Assembly: GCA_903813345.2 (NCBI GenBank)
Contig: CAIIXF020000001.1
Coordinates: 30,183,915-30,247,914, forward strand
Length of the DNA: 64,000 nt
Origin: Owenia fusiformis
Lineage: Eukaryota > Annelida > Polychaeta > Sabellida > Oweniidae
Direction of reading: 5' to 3'
The notes under the pieces are model-generated. The model ran no database searches. It saw only the letters and a list, made by a program, of their open reading frames with translations, and was not told the DNA's origin. This document shows, piece by piece, positions 22,001 through 37,000 of the stretch. Position 1 is the first letter of the stretch; the number at the start of each line of letters is the position of its first letter. The position numbers were made by a program, and so were the translations under genes.

Positions 22001-25000
22001 TAATTCAAAGTAATTACAAGTAATTATAAGTAATTTAAAACAATGATATATATATTAATTAAAAAAAAAATTAAAATGACTTCACAGGCACTCTGAATTT
22101 ATGGTGAATTTACTAATGCAAGGAGAGAAATTGAAATACTTGCTGTAGTAATTGTAATACATGTACTCATTTACATAATTAAGCAATTACTCAAAATGAC
22201 TCAAAATGACAATATAAGTAAAACCTTGGTAAAATGAAGTAATTTTTATACTTGGGAAATACTCAAGTAATTCATTTTTAAGAGTGTGCTTCATAAACAG
22301 TGTTTGCTTTAATTGAATGAAATCCAACTTTGAACAGATTCAGAAATCTTAATTGCATTGTTCATAATTTACACTTTCCATCCTTTCACTTACTAGCTAC
22401 TACCTCTGTAATCATGTATAGTGTTAAATACCTCATACATAAATAAACTTACACAATTCAAGCTTGCCATTGTTTATTGCATGTATGGTTGCCTCTCTCC
22501 ATTGGTTGCCAATGTCATTCTTCAGTAATAACTTCTTACCAGGTTGAAAGTGATCAGCTGTTACCACCTACAAAATAATAATGCAAGTAAATGCACCTAC
22601 AGAATAATAATGCAAGTAAATGCACCTACAGAATAATAATGCAAGTAAATGCACCTACAGAATAATAATGCAAGTAAATGCAACTACAGAATAATAATGC
22701 AAGTAAATGGTAAAACAGTGAAGTAAATTAGAATACGCTTTACTTGATATTGGTATTTTTAATCATAAATAGGATTAATTACAATTAAAATACAAACTAT
22801 CACTTATCCAAAATTCTGACATTTACAGTTATTTATTATCTTAGTGGTCATACTCTACACAATAGCCTGGTTCATTGATTGCATCATTTATGAGAAATTA
22901 TAGCAATGAGAAGTTTTAATAGAAAAGTGTAAGTGTTTATGACAGAAAAGCGCTTGGTGTATCCCATTAAAAGAAATATCCAGTAAAAGACGATGTACAC
23001 TGAAGGTACGGTAAATGAATACTGTTGACTTGAATCTAATGGTGACTTACTGGGGCTGATGCTGCCTCGAGAATTGCTAAAGGTTCTCCATTAGACTTAT
23101 TGGTTGACTTTACTTTGACTGAACAACCATTAGCTGGAATGACACAACTGTGGAACATCTTGCCATTTACAGCAACCTCAATCTCTGTGACTAATATCTA
23201 AAAATCATAGTATTTGTTTAGAATTTTGTTAAGAAAGGTGGTGACTGTAATTCCTTAAAAGGCATTAGCATGCCAAATGTCACCACCAGCTGCCATTTGT
23301 TACAGACGCTGACTGCCGTTTAATTAATTGTTACTGATGCTGAATGCTGAACACCAATCGCCAAACACCATCCATAAAAAAGTTGGAGACTAACAATATG
23401 TTTTTAATTTATTAACGTTATTTGAACCATCAATAGCCATCGATACAAAACTTCCTTTCTGAAAACACATCAAAGTTTGTAAAAGGTCCACTACAGTTAA
23501 GTGACAATTACCTCCTGTGTGCCATAAACTTCATAACGTTCATCCTTTGCCACAAGTTCAATAACATCATGCTGAGAGAATGTAATGTTGTTCCGCACTT
23601 TCAGCTCATTGTGAGGCTTAACTTCAACAAGTTTACTTGAGCTTCCATCAATCTCTATATTGAGATTCTCCTTGATGCCTCCATCATCACTTTTGTTTGC
23701 CCTAAAAAACAAATTATTCCATGTACTAAAATACCAGGTCGTTCAATAAGTTCCAGGAAAAATGCTCTCATTTCAAAGATTTTTGTTATTTTCTGATGAA
23801 ATTTTCACACAATGTACAAAAAATTCTTTCTGATTGATTCTTATAATATCAGCATCTCTTATTTGATTGGTCAAAAATAAGGGTTACTATGGTAACTTGA
23901 CTTTTGGGTAGGCGGGGCACTTTTTACGTCACACAATTTACCATTACAGAAAATCTATCAATATGTGCAAATGAAGGATCCCTATTTTTGTTTGTTCTTA
24001 TTTCAATTACAAATGTTCTGAGGGGAAATTGATGTTCATTGTTTTCATGAACATTTCTGAAATCCTGCTTGTCAATGCTGTACCAGTGGGCCAGAAAATC
24101 AACAAAAAGTAATAATATGGTAAGTTGATTAAAACTTAACCATTCAGCCTCTCATAACTATAATTTTTCCATCAGGATAATACAGCCGATCACACTGCTG
24201 ATATAGTGCAGGAAACCATCACAAATAACTGGCAAAATAGATGGCAAAGCTGCCCCAAGTTACATACTCAAGTTGAGACAATCCTTGATTTTGCTGTTTT
24301 CACTAGGATGAAGGATCAACTAAGAGGTGCACTTTATGGAACAATGAAACAACTTTCGACTGCAGTCCAGATTGCCTTTCAAACAAGTGTTCCAGATGGC
24401 TTCAGAGCACTGCATCGTCAATCGGTTGAATGCAAGCGACTGTGCATTAAACATGAGGGAGAATATTTCTAAAACCTTATGGGACAATAGTCGTGTCTAT
24501 TACATTAAGTTATATTATGTACAAGTAGAAAGCGGAGAAGAAATTCATGTGATATACTCATAAATTGCCTACCATTCTGTTGTTTTTCTAATGAATAATG
24601 TGACGTAAAAAGTGCCCCGTCTACCCAAAAGTCAAGTTACCATAGTAACCCTTACTTTTGACCAATCAAATTAGAGATGCTGATATTTCAAAAATCAATC
24701 AGAAAGTATTTTTTATACATTGTGTGAAAAGTTTATGAGAAAATATAAAAAATCTTTAAAATGAAAGCATTTTTCCGTGAACTTATTGAACGACCTGGTA
24801 CATCAGAGCAATGTCTGTCACAATCCAATGATTGAAACCACTTTTTCTGAATCTAGCTTTAATGAACTGGAATCAAACATGTTGCCAGTATGTTCCTTTC
24901 ATGAATTGCATTGCATTATCCCATTTGTAATGTGGCATATATAAACGAACATTTTTATTGTAAAAAAAAATCTTGCTTTGATGACATCTACATACTGGCT

Positions 25001-28000
25001 ATTGGCTTTGGTATTTGATAACACCCCTTTTTTCCAATCACAATATCCAAGTAAAGTTGCTTACTGTCTAGATGTTGCCTCTAGAGCTATTCTAATGCCA
25101 GCAGCTTGTAAAAGTGTAACAGTAAATTTTGCCATTTCCGTAAAGCGCAAGTCACACTGTGATATGTACCTAAATGTAAATAATGAGAGCCTATAAAATA
25201 CATTGTACAAGACAACTCTCCCATAAGCTATCTAGACGTGTTCCTACATGCAGTTTTTGTGCAAACTTTGAGATTTTTTTGGCAAAATGTATAAATATAT
25301 TATATAGTTTGTAGATTGAATTCATAAAAACATAATATGTTAACATTTGTAATATTTTTCATCTGTTTACAAGTTACAACTCCTTCAGAGTCACTCCCGC
25401 AAGAATGGCTGTAGAAAATTTGACATAATGTCACCACTTTTTGGTTCAACTTACGTTTGTCCCCAAGCGCGTAAGATGTTCCCTTTTAGAGGTCTCATTA
25501 TATGCCTGTCCTTAGTAGTATGCACCATCACATCATTTATGAAACTTGGAAATAGGCTGGACTCTTGCATCTAAAATAGTCAAGAAACTTATAATTGCAC
25601 CGCGCTTGAAAAATAAGTCAGGAAAATAATGATATTGCTTTAAATTGACCTAAATTTTTCACTTAAATTTTTGGAAAAACTAACTTCAGTAAACCTATAA
25701 TTCATTGTAATCTTAAGTCTTAAAAATTACAGAGCATTATTTTGAACATTTGTTACAACTGAATTTTATCATTTAATTTTAAAGGGAATCTAACTGTGTT
25801 CTTATTTGGCCTTGATCTTTATTCTTAGCACTACATCTAGAGTTCAAGAACTATCGATGAATGGCTACTTACCCATACTTCCTTACAGCAACTGCGACAT
25901 ATTCCACAATGTTTACAGAGCCAACCAGATTGGCCACACTCACACACACTGTCAATACTGGCACTGTTGATACCCTGTATGTTATGTGTCATGTGAGATG
26001 TACATCTACTGCAATAGCTACACTTCTCACGAGATTCTACCCAGTCATGGAAAGGAAGGATTCTCTGGCGACCTATGGTGCATATGAGAAATATTTTTAA
26101 CAAGCTGATCTTTAATAATTAAGTGAGTTGTGTTAAGCCTATCTGAGAAATAAGAGTGAATGTAAAGTCAATAAATATTTGGGCCAATACAAAAGTGATG
26201 TACATGTGGTGCATATGAGAAATATTTTGAATAAGCTGATCTTTAGTGTATAGTAATTAAGTGAGTTGTGTTAAGCCTATCTGAGAAGAGTGAATGTAAA
26301 ATCAATGAATATTTGGCCCAATACAAAAGTGATGTAAATATTTTGAATAAGCTGATTTTCAATAATTTCAGCCTGTTTGAGATTGTGAAGTAAATATTTT
26401 GATCACAAAGTAACAAAGTAATTTTCATTGCATTGAGAGTGACCTACGTACCTTGCACATATTTCAAGACATCTTTAGACAAAGCTTTTACATCACATTT
26501 AGGACAAGCAAGTTGTAAAGATTCTGAACGTTTTACTTCATGGTTGTAGAAAGAATGAGGAAGTCCCACTGATCCACACTCTCCCTGGCAATCCACCCCT
26601 ACCTATAACATTAAACATGTGCCGAATGTAAATAATATTATAAAATAAGGAAAGCTTTTTTTCCTGAGACTCATACAAAAATTCATCTTCATAAATATGC
26701 ATTGATCTCTGCCATTACTCGAGTCATTTCTGAATTGATTTTATTAATATTGTCAATGATATGTACACATTGACAAAATGTTCAACACCTCACAGACCAC
26801 CTTACCTTAACATGTAAGAATGGGTAGCAGTTGTTGTGATAATCCATGAGTCGCAACACTTGACTCATGACACTCCAGAAATAAGTTCTCAGACCTTCAT
26901 CTGGGTTGCTATCCGGACCAGATACTTTCTCCATAGTGTACAATTTGGTGGCCCTTGCAATTACATCTAAATAGCTGCTTGTTGTAGCTAAAAGTTAAAC
27001 GTTATTATGTGGCTATACATGAAGCTGTTGGGTTTATAAATAAAATTATTTGGATACAATTCTGGGAATTGGGTGGAAGAAGAGCTTTCTATAAGATTGA
27101 GAGAGAAGTATTCTCAAACTGCAGTGAAATTCAAAAATGGGTTGCAACGGTCTATAAGTGTAACCAATCCAGAAAAAATATACAAATTAAGCTAGATGTC
27201 AATGAAAAAAGTTACCCGACTTTTTGGAGATTATGAGTCAAAGAAAGCATTCTTGAGTTTCAAATTGACTTCTGTAATAACTTGAAACCATCTTCTAATT
27301 TATTCCACTTCCCTTTATTGATTTAATTGAGTTCAAGCATGAATGTGGTATGTCAATATGACCTCAAATACTTTCAAGTGTGAATGTGATATATCAATAT
27401 GACCTCAAATACTTACAAGCGTGAATGTGATATGTCAATATGACCTCAAATACTTACAAGCATGAATGTGATATGTCAATATGACCTCAAATACTTACAA
27501 GCATGAATATAATATGTCAATATGACCTCAAATACTTACAAGCATGAATATGATATGTCAATATGACCTCAAATACTTACAAACATAAATGTGAAATGTC
27601 AATATGACCTCAAATACTTACAAGCATGAATGTGATGAGTTGATATAACCTCAAATACATACAAGCATGAATGTGATATGAATCAATATGACCTCAAATA
27701 CTTACAAGCATGAATGTGATGTGTCACCATGACCTCCACTACTCCTATCCTGAATAAGATGCCATATCTCCAACAAAGGACCACATGATCACTGATCTTC
27801 CAGAAATCTTGGAAAAGAGTTTGAACCAGGGCAGCAGGAAGACCATGAGTGTAGCGATATCTGTAGCTTACCTGCACCTCATCCTCTCCAGGACCATCAT
27901 CCCACACGTGTGTCTGCAATATTCCAATTATGGGTGAAAATGTCCAGGTATTATTGTTTGTTGTAAGACATTTATTAAAATAAATAGCCTGTTTCAATAT

Positions 28001-31000
28001 TAATTGGTTAATTAATTGACGTTTTATAGCTTTGAATCCTCACTGACTTATGCTCCAAGAAATTCAGTTTATCAGATTAGCTTTATGATAGCTAATGCAT
28101 TGCCTGAACTTGCCCTGAAATCATTGCTTTTTACTGTTTTGACATGATTTTGTAATATCAGATATTACAAACAGGGGACAAATGTCCAGTCAACAAATAT
28201 AATTAATCATCCATTATTCCTCAATTTTATGTTCTTTCAAATACCGCTGACGCTTATGCCTAGGTCACATTTGCTCCGATTCACCGCTCGGCACCCGGGC
28301 GATTGCATATTTTATTCAAAACTGAAGACCAAATCTTAAATTTGAGGTCAGATATGAACTCCTGAGAACATGTACATGATTTTAAAAAAGTTTGGACAAT
28401 TTGAAGCAAGTTGAAATTAGTTTTGAACAAAATACTGCAATCAGCTGGGCGTTGGCAGATGAATCGGAGCAAATGTGACCAAGGCATTATTGAAGCAACT
28501 ATTCAAAAATATTATAAAATATTACAAATATGAGACAAAATGGTGAATTATGTATTTGCGTCACTCATACTATAAATGCATATAATATCAATAAATTAAG
28601 AGATGTTCCTTAAATATTTTTTTGTATGTCAGAATTTCACTTTAGTTTTCATATATGTAATCAGATTTTGATAATACTGAAAATTTAAAAAGTTATTAAA
28701 GAAAAAGTGACCCTTGAACAATTCTGTCCGGGCTACTATATTACCTTGAGTACGAGTTGTGAGAACCTGGATTCAAGTTCAATGGACCTGAAGAAAGCTT
28801 TGGGGTGTGTATGGCTGTATGGGAAGTACTCTGGTTTAGTTCTCATGCCATGTGGTGGTATACGCACCAGGATTCCAAGATGGCAGAAAGTTTGTGTCAC
28901 AAGATGGAATACCTGAAAAGAATGTATGATAGAAGTTAGCCTTGCAAAATGTATCAATACATTTTTTAAATAATTGCCAACGTTAAAAGCAAGTGACTGG
29001 AGATTTTTTTTTTTTTTTTTGTAAAAACTATATTTCAAGAATAAAACATATATACAAATATACATTATACATAGGCCTAATTACATTGTTTAATTTCTGT
29101 ACAGTTTCTCTTTTTCAAAATAAGCATGTATACTTCCAATTTTGTCTATATTGAAAATTTGTATTGCCCTCCTGGCTATTAAAACTTCTTTATAATTCTT
29201 ATACTTATTTATTCCTATAATTTGTTCAAAAGTGATATTATCAAAAAATTTCCATATATCCCTTATTTTTGTACACTCATAAAAATTATGTTTAACATTG
29301 TCAATTACATTGCAATTCTCACAAAATGAACTATCTCTAATTCTAAAACGATTTAAAATCTCATTACATGGATATATGTTGTGTAATGTTTTCCAGTGAA
29401 TAATTAAGAGTTTGGCATCTACTTTGCACTTGAATGCTCTAAGCCAAGTTGCGCATGAAATATCCTTACCGTTATACTGTAAAATCAATTTTCTTTTATC
29501 TGTACATAGTTTTCTAAAATCTGATGTTTCATAAAATGTTATCTCTTTACCATTTAAATATATTTTGAAATCATCATCCGCTTTTACATTGCCATAAAGT
29601 AATATTACATTTCTATTGATACAATTTGAAAGACCAATGTATTGTATCAGTGTCAAAGGATTCCTACCAATAATCCTAGATATTTCATCATATGTCATTA
29701 CTCTATCATTGGTTACAATATCACTTACAAAATTTATACCTTTTGCGATCCAATTTGTAAAACATATTTTATTTCCACTTATTTTTAACTTTTCATTATT
29801 CCAAATAATTGATTGGTCTGATTCAGTTTTATAATTTTGCCAAGTTTGTAAAACTTTCTTGTAAAAATGAGGTAAACCAGTATAATTATTAATTGTACTA
29901 TTGCACTTAAATACATAAAGTTCTGTTGCATATTTGCTATAGTAAAACTTTGGAAGACATCTCCAATGTCCATTACCTGGTAAAACTATCAGTTTAATCC
30001 ATTTCATAATAAATGAGACTTGCATATCATACATATCAATCATTTTCAGACCTCCATCTTTGTAATCTTGTACCATAAAATCCCTTTTAACATATTCTGG
30101 TACAGATTTTAAATCCTCTTCCTTATAATTGCCTTTGGACCATATGAACTTAAAAAACATGGTGTTCATTCTTCTTAATATGTCATCATTCAAAATAAAA
30201 CTTTGCATTAAGTACATGAATTGTGAGTGACTGGAGATAACCATGCTCGCATGTACATGTATTCAAATATAAATTAACAATATAATTGCTCTACTGCTTT
30301 CGAAGTTATCAAAAAATTGGGGAAATTTTCAATAGACATTGTGCCAGGTTTCAAGTATTTATATGTTCACATAAATTATCAACAAAATTGCTCCCTTACT
30401 TTTCAAGTTATAGCAAAACATAAAAATTTAAACAAATCAGATTTTGGACTAAATAATTACAATAAAGAGTTGTTATGACTTTGTTCTATGGGTGTTAATA
30501 GAGGTTTGACTGTACTTTAAGTTATTGAACGATTTGAAGTGAAATACAGGATATATTCTGTATTGCACTTCAAATCATTCTATAACGTTTTTATCATATG
30601 ATAAGGCCAATACATTTTACATAGGAGATAATCCCTGAGAAATATTCTGTATTCTCTGTATTGCTACTGAGATTGTCCCTTCCATACTTATATTTTCGGT
30701 ATTGCTCCGGAGATGATCAAATGGCACAAGAACTGACCAATCAGAGGGCATCCTTTACAGATCATACGATAAATGTACTTACATATGCTTTGCCTTTCCT
30801 TGACTTGAACTGCAAGATCTCATTTAGCAGTGGTTTGTTTAGAACAGCAACGTTGGGCGCCAACGCTGGGACCCTTTTGTTATTTGCATATTTTGTCTCT
30901 CCTTGGAAGTAATGAAAATCTTCAGTGAGCATACATATATATTATGAAAGTCTTATACACTGTTTTTAAGTTTTAGTTAAGCAATAGACATTTGATACAA

Positions 31001-34000
31001 AAACACAACTCATACGAAGGTCTTACAACATGAAAACTACAAGGGACCTGTCCTGTGTAATATATGAGAGATCATACAGTACTTTTACATGATACAATTT
31101 AAAAGACACAATAAAAGGAATCAGACACAACAAAAGTACTTTTTTACTTCCAACAAAGAAAGTACCAACAAAAAATTCAAAAAATGTTCAGCAGTTTTTT
31201 CTGTAGTCACTGGAATATTAAAAGTTTTCACAAATGCAATTAGAATTTTTCTAATTTCATATTTAGAAGAAATGTCACTTTTTTCTTAATCTAAAAATTT
31301 TGAGGACATGAATATATGTTATGTGCCTCAATCTGAAAATCTAGCAATCTGAAACATGTGTTACTGTTCAGGCCTGTAGCCAGGGGGCCAAAAATTATTT
31401 CAAAATCATTCAGTTTTTCACCATTCTGAGCACTTTTAAAGTTATTTTGGCCATTTTTGGATATGGGCCTGCTGTTATTACCGTACCTATATCTGCATTG
31501 GTAAGATAACCCAGGAACCATGACACATTGAAGATCACTGCTGGCTTTTCTATCTTGGAGAAGTACAGTAGGGTACCCTACAAGAACATCTACAGTCAGA
31601 AATACAGCCAACAAGTACATCATGAAAATGGTGGCCATTTTGAATTCAGTGGTTTATTTGAGGCCATTTTGAATTGAAACTTGAATTTTCTTCTCAATCT
31701 CAAACCTTTTAAGTAATTCAAGGAGAGTGGATATTGTGTTTTCACTGGCTAACTTGAAAATATCTTCTTGAGCATGTCCTATGCCTTTTTGGCATCAGCA
31801 TATAAGATTTGAACCAAATCCATCAACTGGTGTTTGAGTTATCAAAAATAACATTCTTACGAAAAATGCCTGACATATAAATTGATACTGTATGAGTGGC
31901 CACATTGGAAATTTATTCTTGGGAGAGGTTCTAAGCCCATCAAGCATCAACCAATAAAACTAGAGTCAAACCCAATATCCTGTAATTGACTTATCACCAC
32001 AGAGACATATGGACTAATGGATAGGTGGACGAATGGCTTCTCTAGTAGAACCATGGGCTTTCAATATATACATGCATATTGAATGCCCATGATAGAACTG
32101 TACCTAAATTAATTAATACAATATACACTATAATTTACTTTGTGACTCAATCTGAAGCAAGCCAGAATAAATACCACAACAGCTGCCTCTTCATCACGAA
32201 AGTAAAACCTTCTATTTCTGGATATATATTTCAATATCTGAGGTAATTACTTTAATGACTAATGCTAATTTATGTTCAAAAATACAATGCCAATTTACCT
32301 GTTTATGCTGACTAGGAAGTACTTCATACTTTATCCACTCTCTCACAGGTTCAGTTGGTGTTAAACCTAACATGCTGGTCAGTCGTATTATCACCCTTTC
32401 TTCACTTGCAACATTCACACCTAGCATTAAAATACAATAACCTTAGGTACATGTAACTCACTGAGACTTTGTATTATCCCATAATATTCCACTTTCTACC
32501 TGGGGTAGAACTTAATATAATTATGAGAAATAATGAAATATACTTAAATGTATCAAATTTTCTAATTGTTACCTTCCATTAAAATAACAATTTATTTCTC
32601 TTTTTGTAGACAGTACCATGAGCATAGATATGGACAAAATGAGAGGAGGGGTGATTGTACGCTTTTTGTGATGACATATTCAGCAAACCTGCAATACTTT
32701 TTTTCATAAATAAATCCCTAAATGAATAAGCCTATGGTATAGTAAATTGTGTGAGGCTTTATGATTTAAACCCTATACTTCCATGGAATGAGATCTACTG
32801 AAAAAGGCGCAAAGTCACCAGTGTACAAAATAAAAGTCTTACAATCGCCCACCAAAATTTAATATTTTGTCTATTTTAAGTGTATGTAATTATAAATAAT
32901 TGATGGTAGAACATTTATTAACCTGGCATAAACTTATCTCTGTCTTTGAAAAGAGCGACAACATCTTCTTCATATTTCTCAACCAATTCAACATCAGGTT
33001 TGAAAGGAGGCTTCCGATTGCCTGTCACTTTATCCGAGACCTGGAAAAATTAAAATTAATTATGGAAATAATTATTGACTCCTACATTCAGAAAAACTGA
33101 TTGTAGAGAAAAAAAACAAACTAGATAGCTTTACTGTACATGTGCATATACATACTTGTATATTATATTTGCAATCTGCTTATGACCAATTCACTTATTT
33201 TGTCTCAGTTTATACTTTGTACCTATTAGCCAAACACCATATTTTGTTCAAAACCTTTAACTAATAAATGATAGAAAGTCACATTGAGGGTAATCAATCC
33301 TTGTCAGATTCAAAACAAAAATCCCTTAAAGAGAATTCCTAATATAATTCGCTTCAAGATAATTCCTAACAAGGCATTAATATGCAAAATCTCACTACCT
33401 GCCATTTGCCACAGAATGGTGATCATAACCTTTTGAGGTCAGGCACGAAGCCAGAATTTTCCAAGGGGGGGCTCACTTTTCCAAAAAATTCTAGGGGGGT
33501 TCACTTTGGCAAATTTGGCCAAAATTCACTCAAAAATAGTAAGAATGGTGAAAAACTGCATGATTTTGAAAGAAATTTTGGCCAGGGGGGGGGGGGGGGG
33601 TTCAGCGGAACCCCCAGGACCCCCCCCCCCCCCGGCTATGGGCCTTGAAGTGGCATAATAATAACTAGATCTTGAGACTGATTTTGGTCAAAAGAGCTGA
33701 TATTTGCAACCTTGGCCAAAATCACACAGTAATTGAGTGCGGATCAAATGGATGGCATACACTACTAGATGGGAGGATGCAACAACAAGCATATTTTATC
33801 AGTTGAATATTTCTCAATTTATCAAAGTCTAAAGTAAAAATGAGTACAAGAGAGTTATTTAGTTAAATATACAACAAACTGATTACAATATAGCCCCAAA
33901 AGGGCGCTATAAAAATGTGTTGTACATACCACAGTTTCATCTGGGATTTCTGGGATTTCTTTCAGGTTGTTCCACAGTCCATTAATATCCTGAAGTTCAA

Positions 34001-37000
34001 TAGACAAATATCAGTACATATTTATTTACACTTAAACAATGTGGGTACACATTTAACTGCACCAAAATAATGTGAGCACATAAGTTGCACTCAAACTACT
34101 GTATATGGGTTTATATGATGTAATTGATTACATGATACAATATATTGAGTATTGTACAAAATTGTATGTATAACTTTTGATCCGATAATAATTTTGATAA
34201 TTTTAGCACATAATGGCATAACCAAAACATCTAAAACATAATATCTAAAACATGATACATTATATTGAAATCTTTACTTGCAGCCTTCCTCCTTTTCTGG
34301 TTATATTTCACTTATGTAGGGAAACAAACCTTTCTGTCAGTTATGCTCCTTTTATCTAGTGTATATTTGACGCAATGACAGAGCATGTCCATTTCTTGAA
34401 CTTCTACTTCACTGGAATCATTACACCTCTGGGCACAATCCATGAACCATTGGATGTCAGTAATCACTGGCTGCCTATAGGGGGCCTCTGGGAAGTACAC
34501 CAGTTGGCCCTGAAATGGACATTTGGGATAAGAAAATGCTACTGAACATATAAAAGGTGTTCTCTTTGTCATAATGATATTAAAAAATGAATTGTCAATA
34601 ATATAATACTTATATATATTATACTTAAGTATAATGAGATATTTTGACAACAATAAACCTGATATCTCAAAAGACAAAACAAAAGTAGGAGCAAGGACTG
34701 ATGGTGTAAATTAAGAGTATTATAACTTAGTGGTTTACATTGGTTCCGAAGAATAACAGATTTAGAAAAAATATTACCAATGAATAATCTTTTCAGTTGA
34801 AATTACTTAGGTTTACATACTTTACAGCCCGTGTATTTCTTTCTCTGTATTAAATGTAATCATCAATTGATTGATATCTTGTGTAAGTAATCGAAACTGA
34901 TGCATTTCATCTTTTCTTGAGACCATATTCAACATAAAAGTAGCATGTGTGCTCAGTGGAACTGATATGTGCTCATTAGAGGGAATATGGTATTAACCTT
35001 TTTGTGTAATAATTTCAGGTGTTCATCTACTTCCATATGACTGTCAGCCATTTTCAGGTGCTCCTCAATGAGGAGGTGCTGATCCACAATGCTTGGGAGG
35101 TCCTCAAGAGAGGTAAGTTTCTCCCAGACTGGGGTGAATGTTTGAAGTGAGATGGGTTGCATCACTGATGTAGGATTCATTGTTGATATAGTTTTGGTGC
35201 AACTTCTTATCATGTTCAATATGGACTGATAGCCCTGAAATAAAAATCACAATGCAGGAGTGCAGGATGGGAGCATCTTGACCTCTTACATACAAATCTT
35301 TTCTCCTTCACATAAGTTTGACTTAGCTTCTTGGGAGGTAGCTTTATCAACACTCTTTTTCTTGTGTGTTTTAAGTGTTCAGAGGTTACTTTACAGAATT
35401 AGCCTCTATACTCAGGGTAAAATGAGACTGATTTTATAGGTAAATCATTAGCAGAATCCTCTATGCAATATTCTGTTTTCGTTAAACTGTATGGGTCAAA
35501 TGGGAGCCATACAATCTGTTTTTCAAAGGACAGGAATTTAACAAAGGTATCTAATATACACACCTCTTCTCCAGTTTTCACAGGATATGAATTAATTTTC
35601 TTCTCGTCACCGTCTGAAGAAGCCTTAAACTGTTTGTAAATGGGCATCACATCAATACCCCATTGATAGATGGCAGAAGCCCATTGGAAGCAAACAGATG
35701 CTACTTGACTTTTCATTCGAAGCTAATAAACAAAAAAGAGCATGCATGCCAATTACAATTATGCATTTTAAACAATGGGACAGAAATGCACCATACTATA
35801 AAACTATTGAAAATATTTTATTAATATTATAGTCTTACAGTCTATACTACTACTACTACTACTACTACATTACATTAGCAACATAACAGTATGTGGTAAT
35901 TGGAGTGAATGATTTTGATATTTTACTGAATAAATGCTGTGTACAGTTTTTTGCTACATACATTTTTCACAGTAAGTTGCTCATCATTCATGTAAGGTTT
36001 TAATTTCCTCACAATTTTCTCTGTCAAGCTTTCCTTTAAATAGAGAAAAATACTGTTTAGTTAGTGTTACATAAATGAAAAATAACATTTTTGACCTCTT
36101 AGATATACATTTTCACATACGAAGTCTGAGACTAAAACAAGTCTGAGATAAAATATTCTCACAGTAAAATAACATCATTAGGTTTGTCTTAAATTGAGGA
36201 CAATGTTAAATGTGTTTGTGCCTTTCTCTTTCACAAATTATAATTAACAAACAAAAACAAGGCAGTGTACTGAAAGTAAGCAGACTCACCATGTACTCAT
36301 AATTCACCATTGAATTTATGAACAAATAGTTGGATAACATCTTCTTTATTTCCCTCCATTCAGGCTGAAACAAAATATTACTTTATTTCTTAATTCGAAG
36401 ATATTTATTTATTATTACTGTGCTGTTTCTTTATCTATTTGAAAGCAAAAACACCATTTTCTCTTGCAAGAAGACAAGTGTACGGTTTGATTAAACTGTA
36501 TTCGCTGTAAATTGGAACTCAACTAGAAGATGGCAACTCCACGGAGTAGCAAATCCCAACGAACACTATATAAATCATCAATCTGTACAGTCACAATGTA
36601 ATATTTACCATCTACTCTTACAGTATATGTCAAATTTCTGCTCTAGTCAGTCATTTTGAATTTTCAGAGGTGCAAATCAGAAAAACAATGCCATAATTGT
36701 GATGTACTCTGAAATTCCTTCAATTTGAGTATAATATAGCCATACTTTTAAGAGATCAGAAAATAATTGCGAAGTCCCACATAAGACGCCATTTTGAATT
36801 TTTTGAGGCCGGAATCAGAAAAATGTTACAATATTTGCAGTCTACTCTAAATTGCCTTTCATTTGAGTATAATAAAGTTATACTTCAGAAACATCTCAAA
36901 ATTAACGCAAATTCCTGTTTTGCCAATACTCCATTTACGGCCCCTGGGGTCGGGGTTAAAAACTCAGGATATATGTGAAAAAGATAGATGTTGTTAATAT

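Noticed and set aside
22567-22710. CRISPR-like regular repeats
   Set aside because: Units are directly adjacent without unique spacers and lie in a eukaryotic intron; it is a minisatellite.
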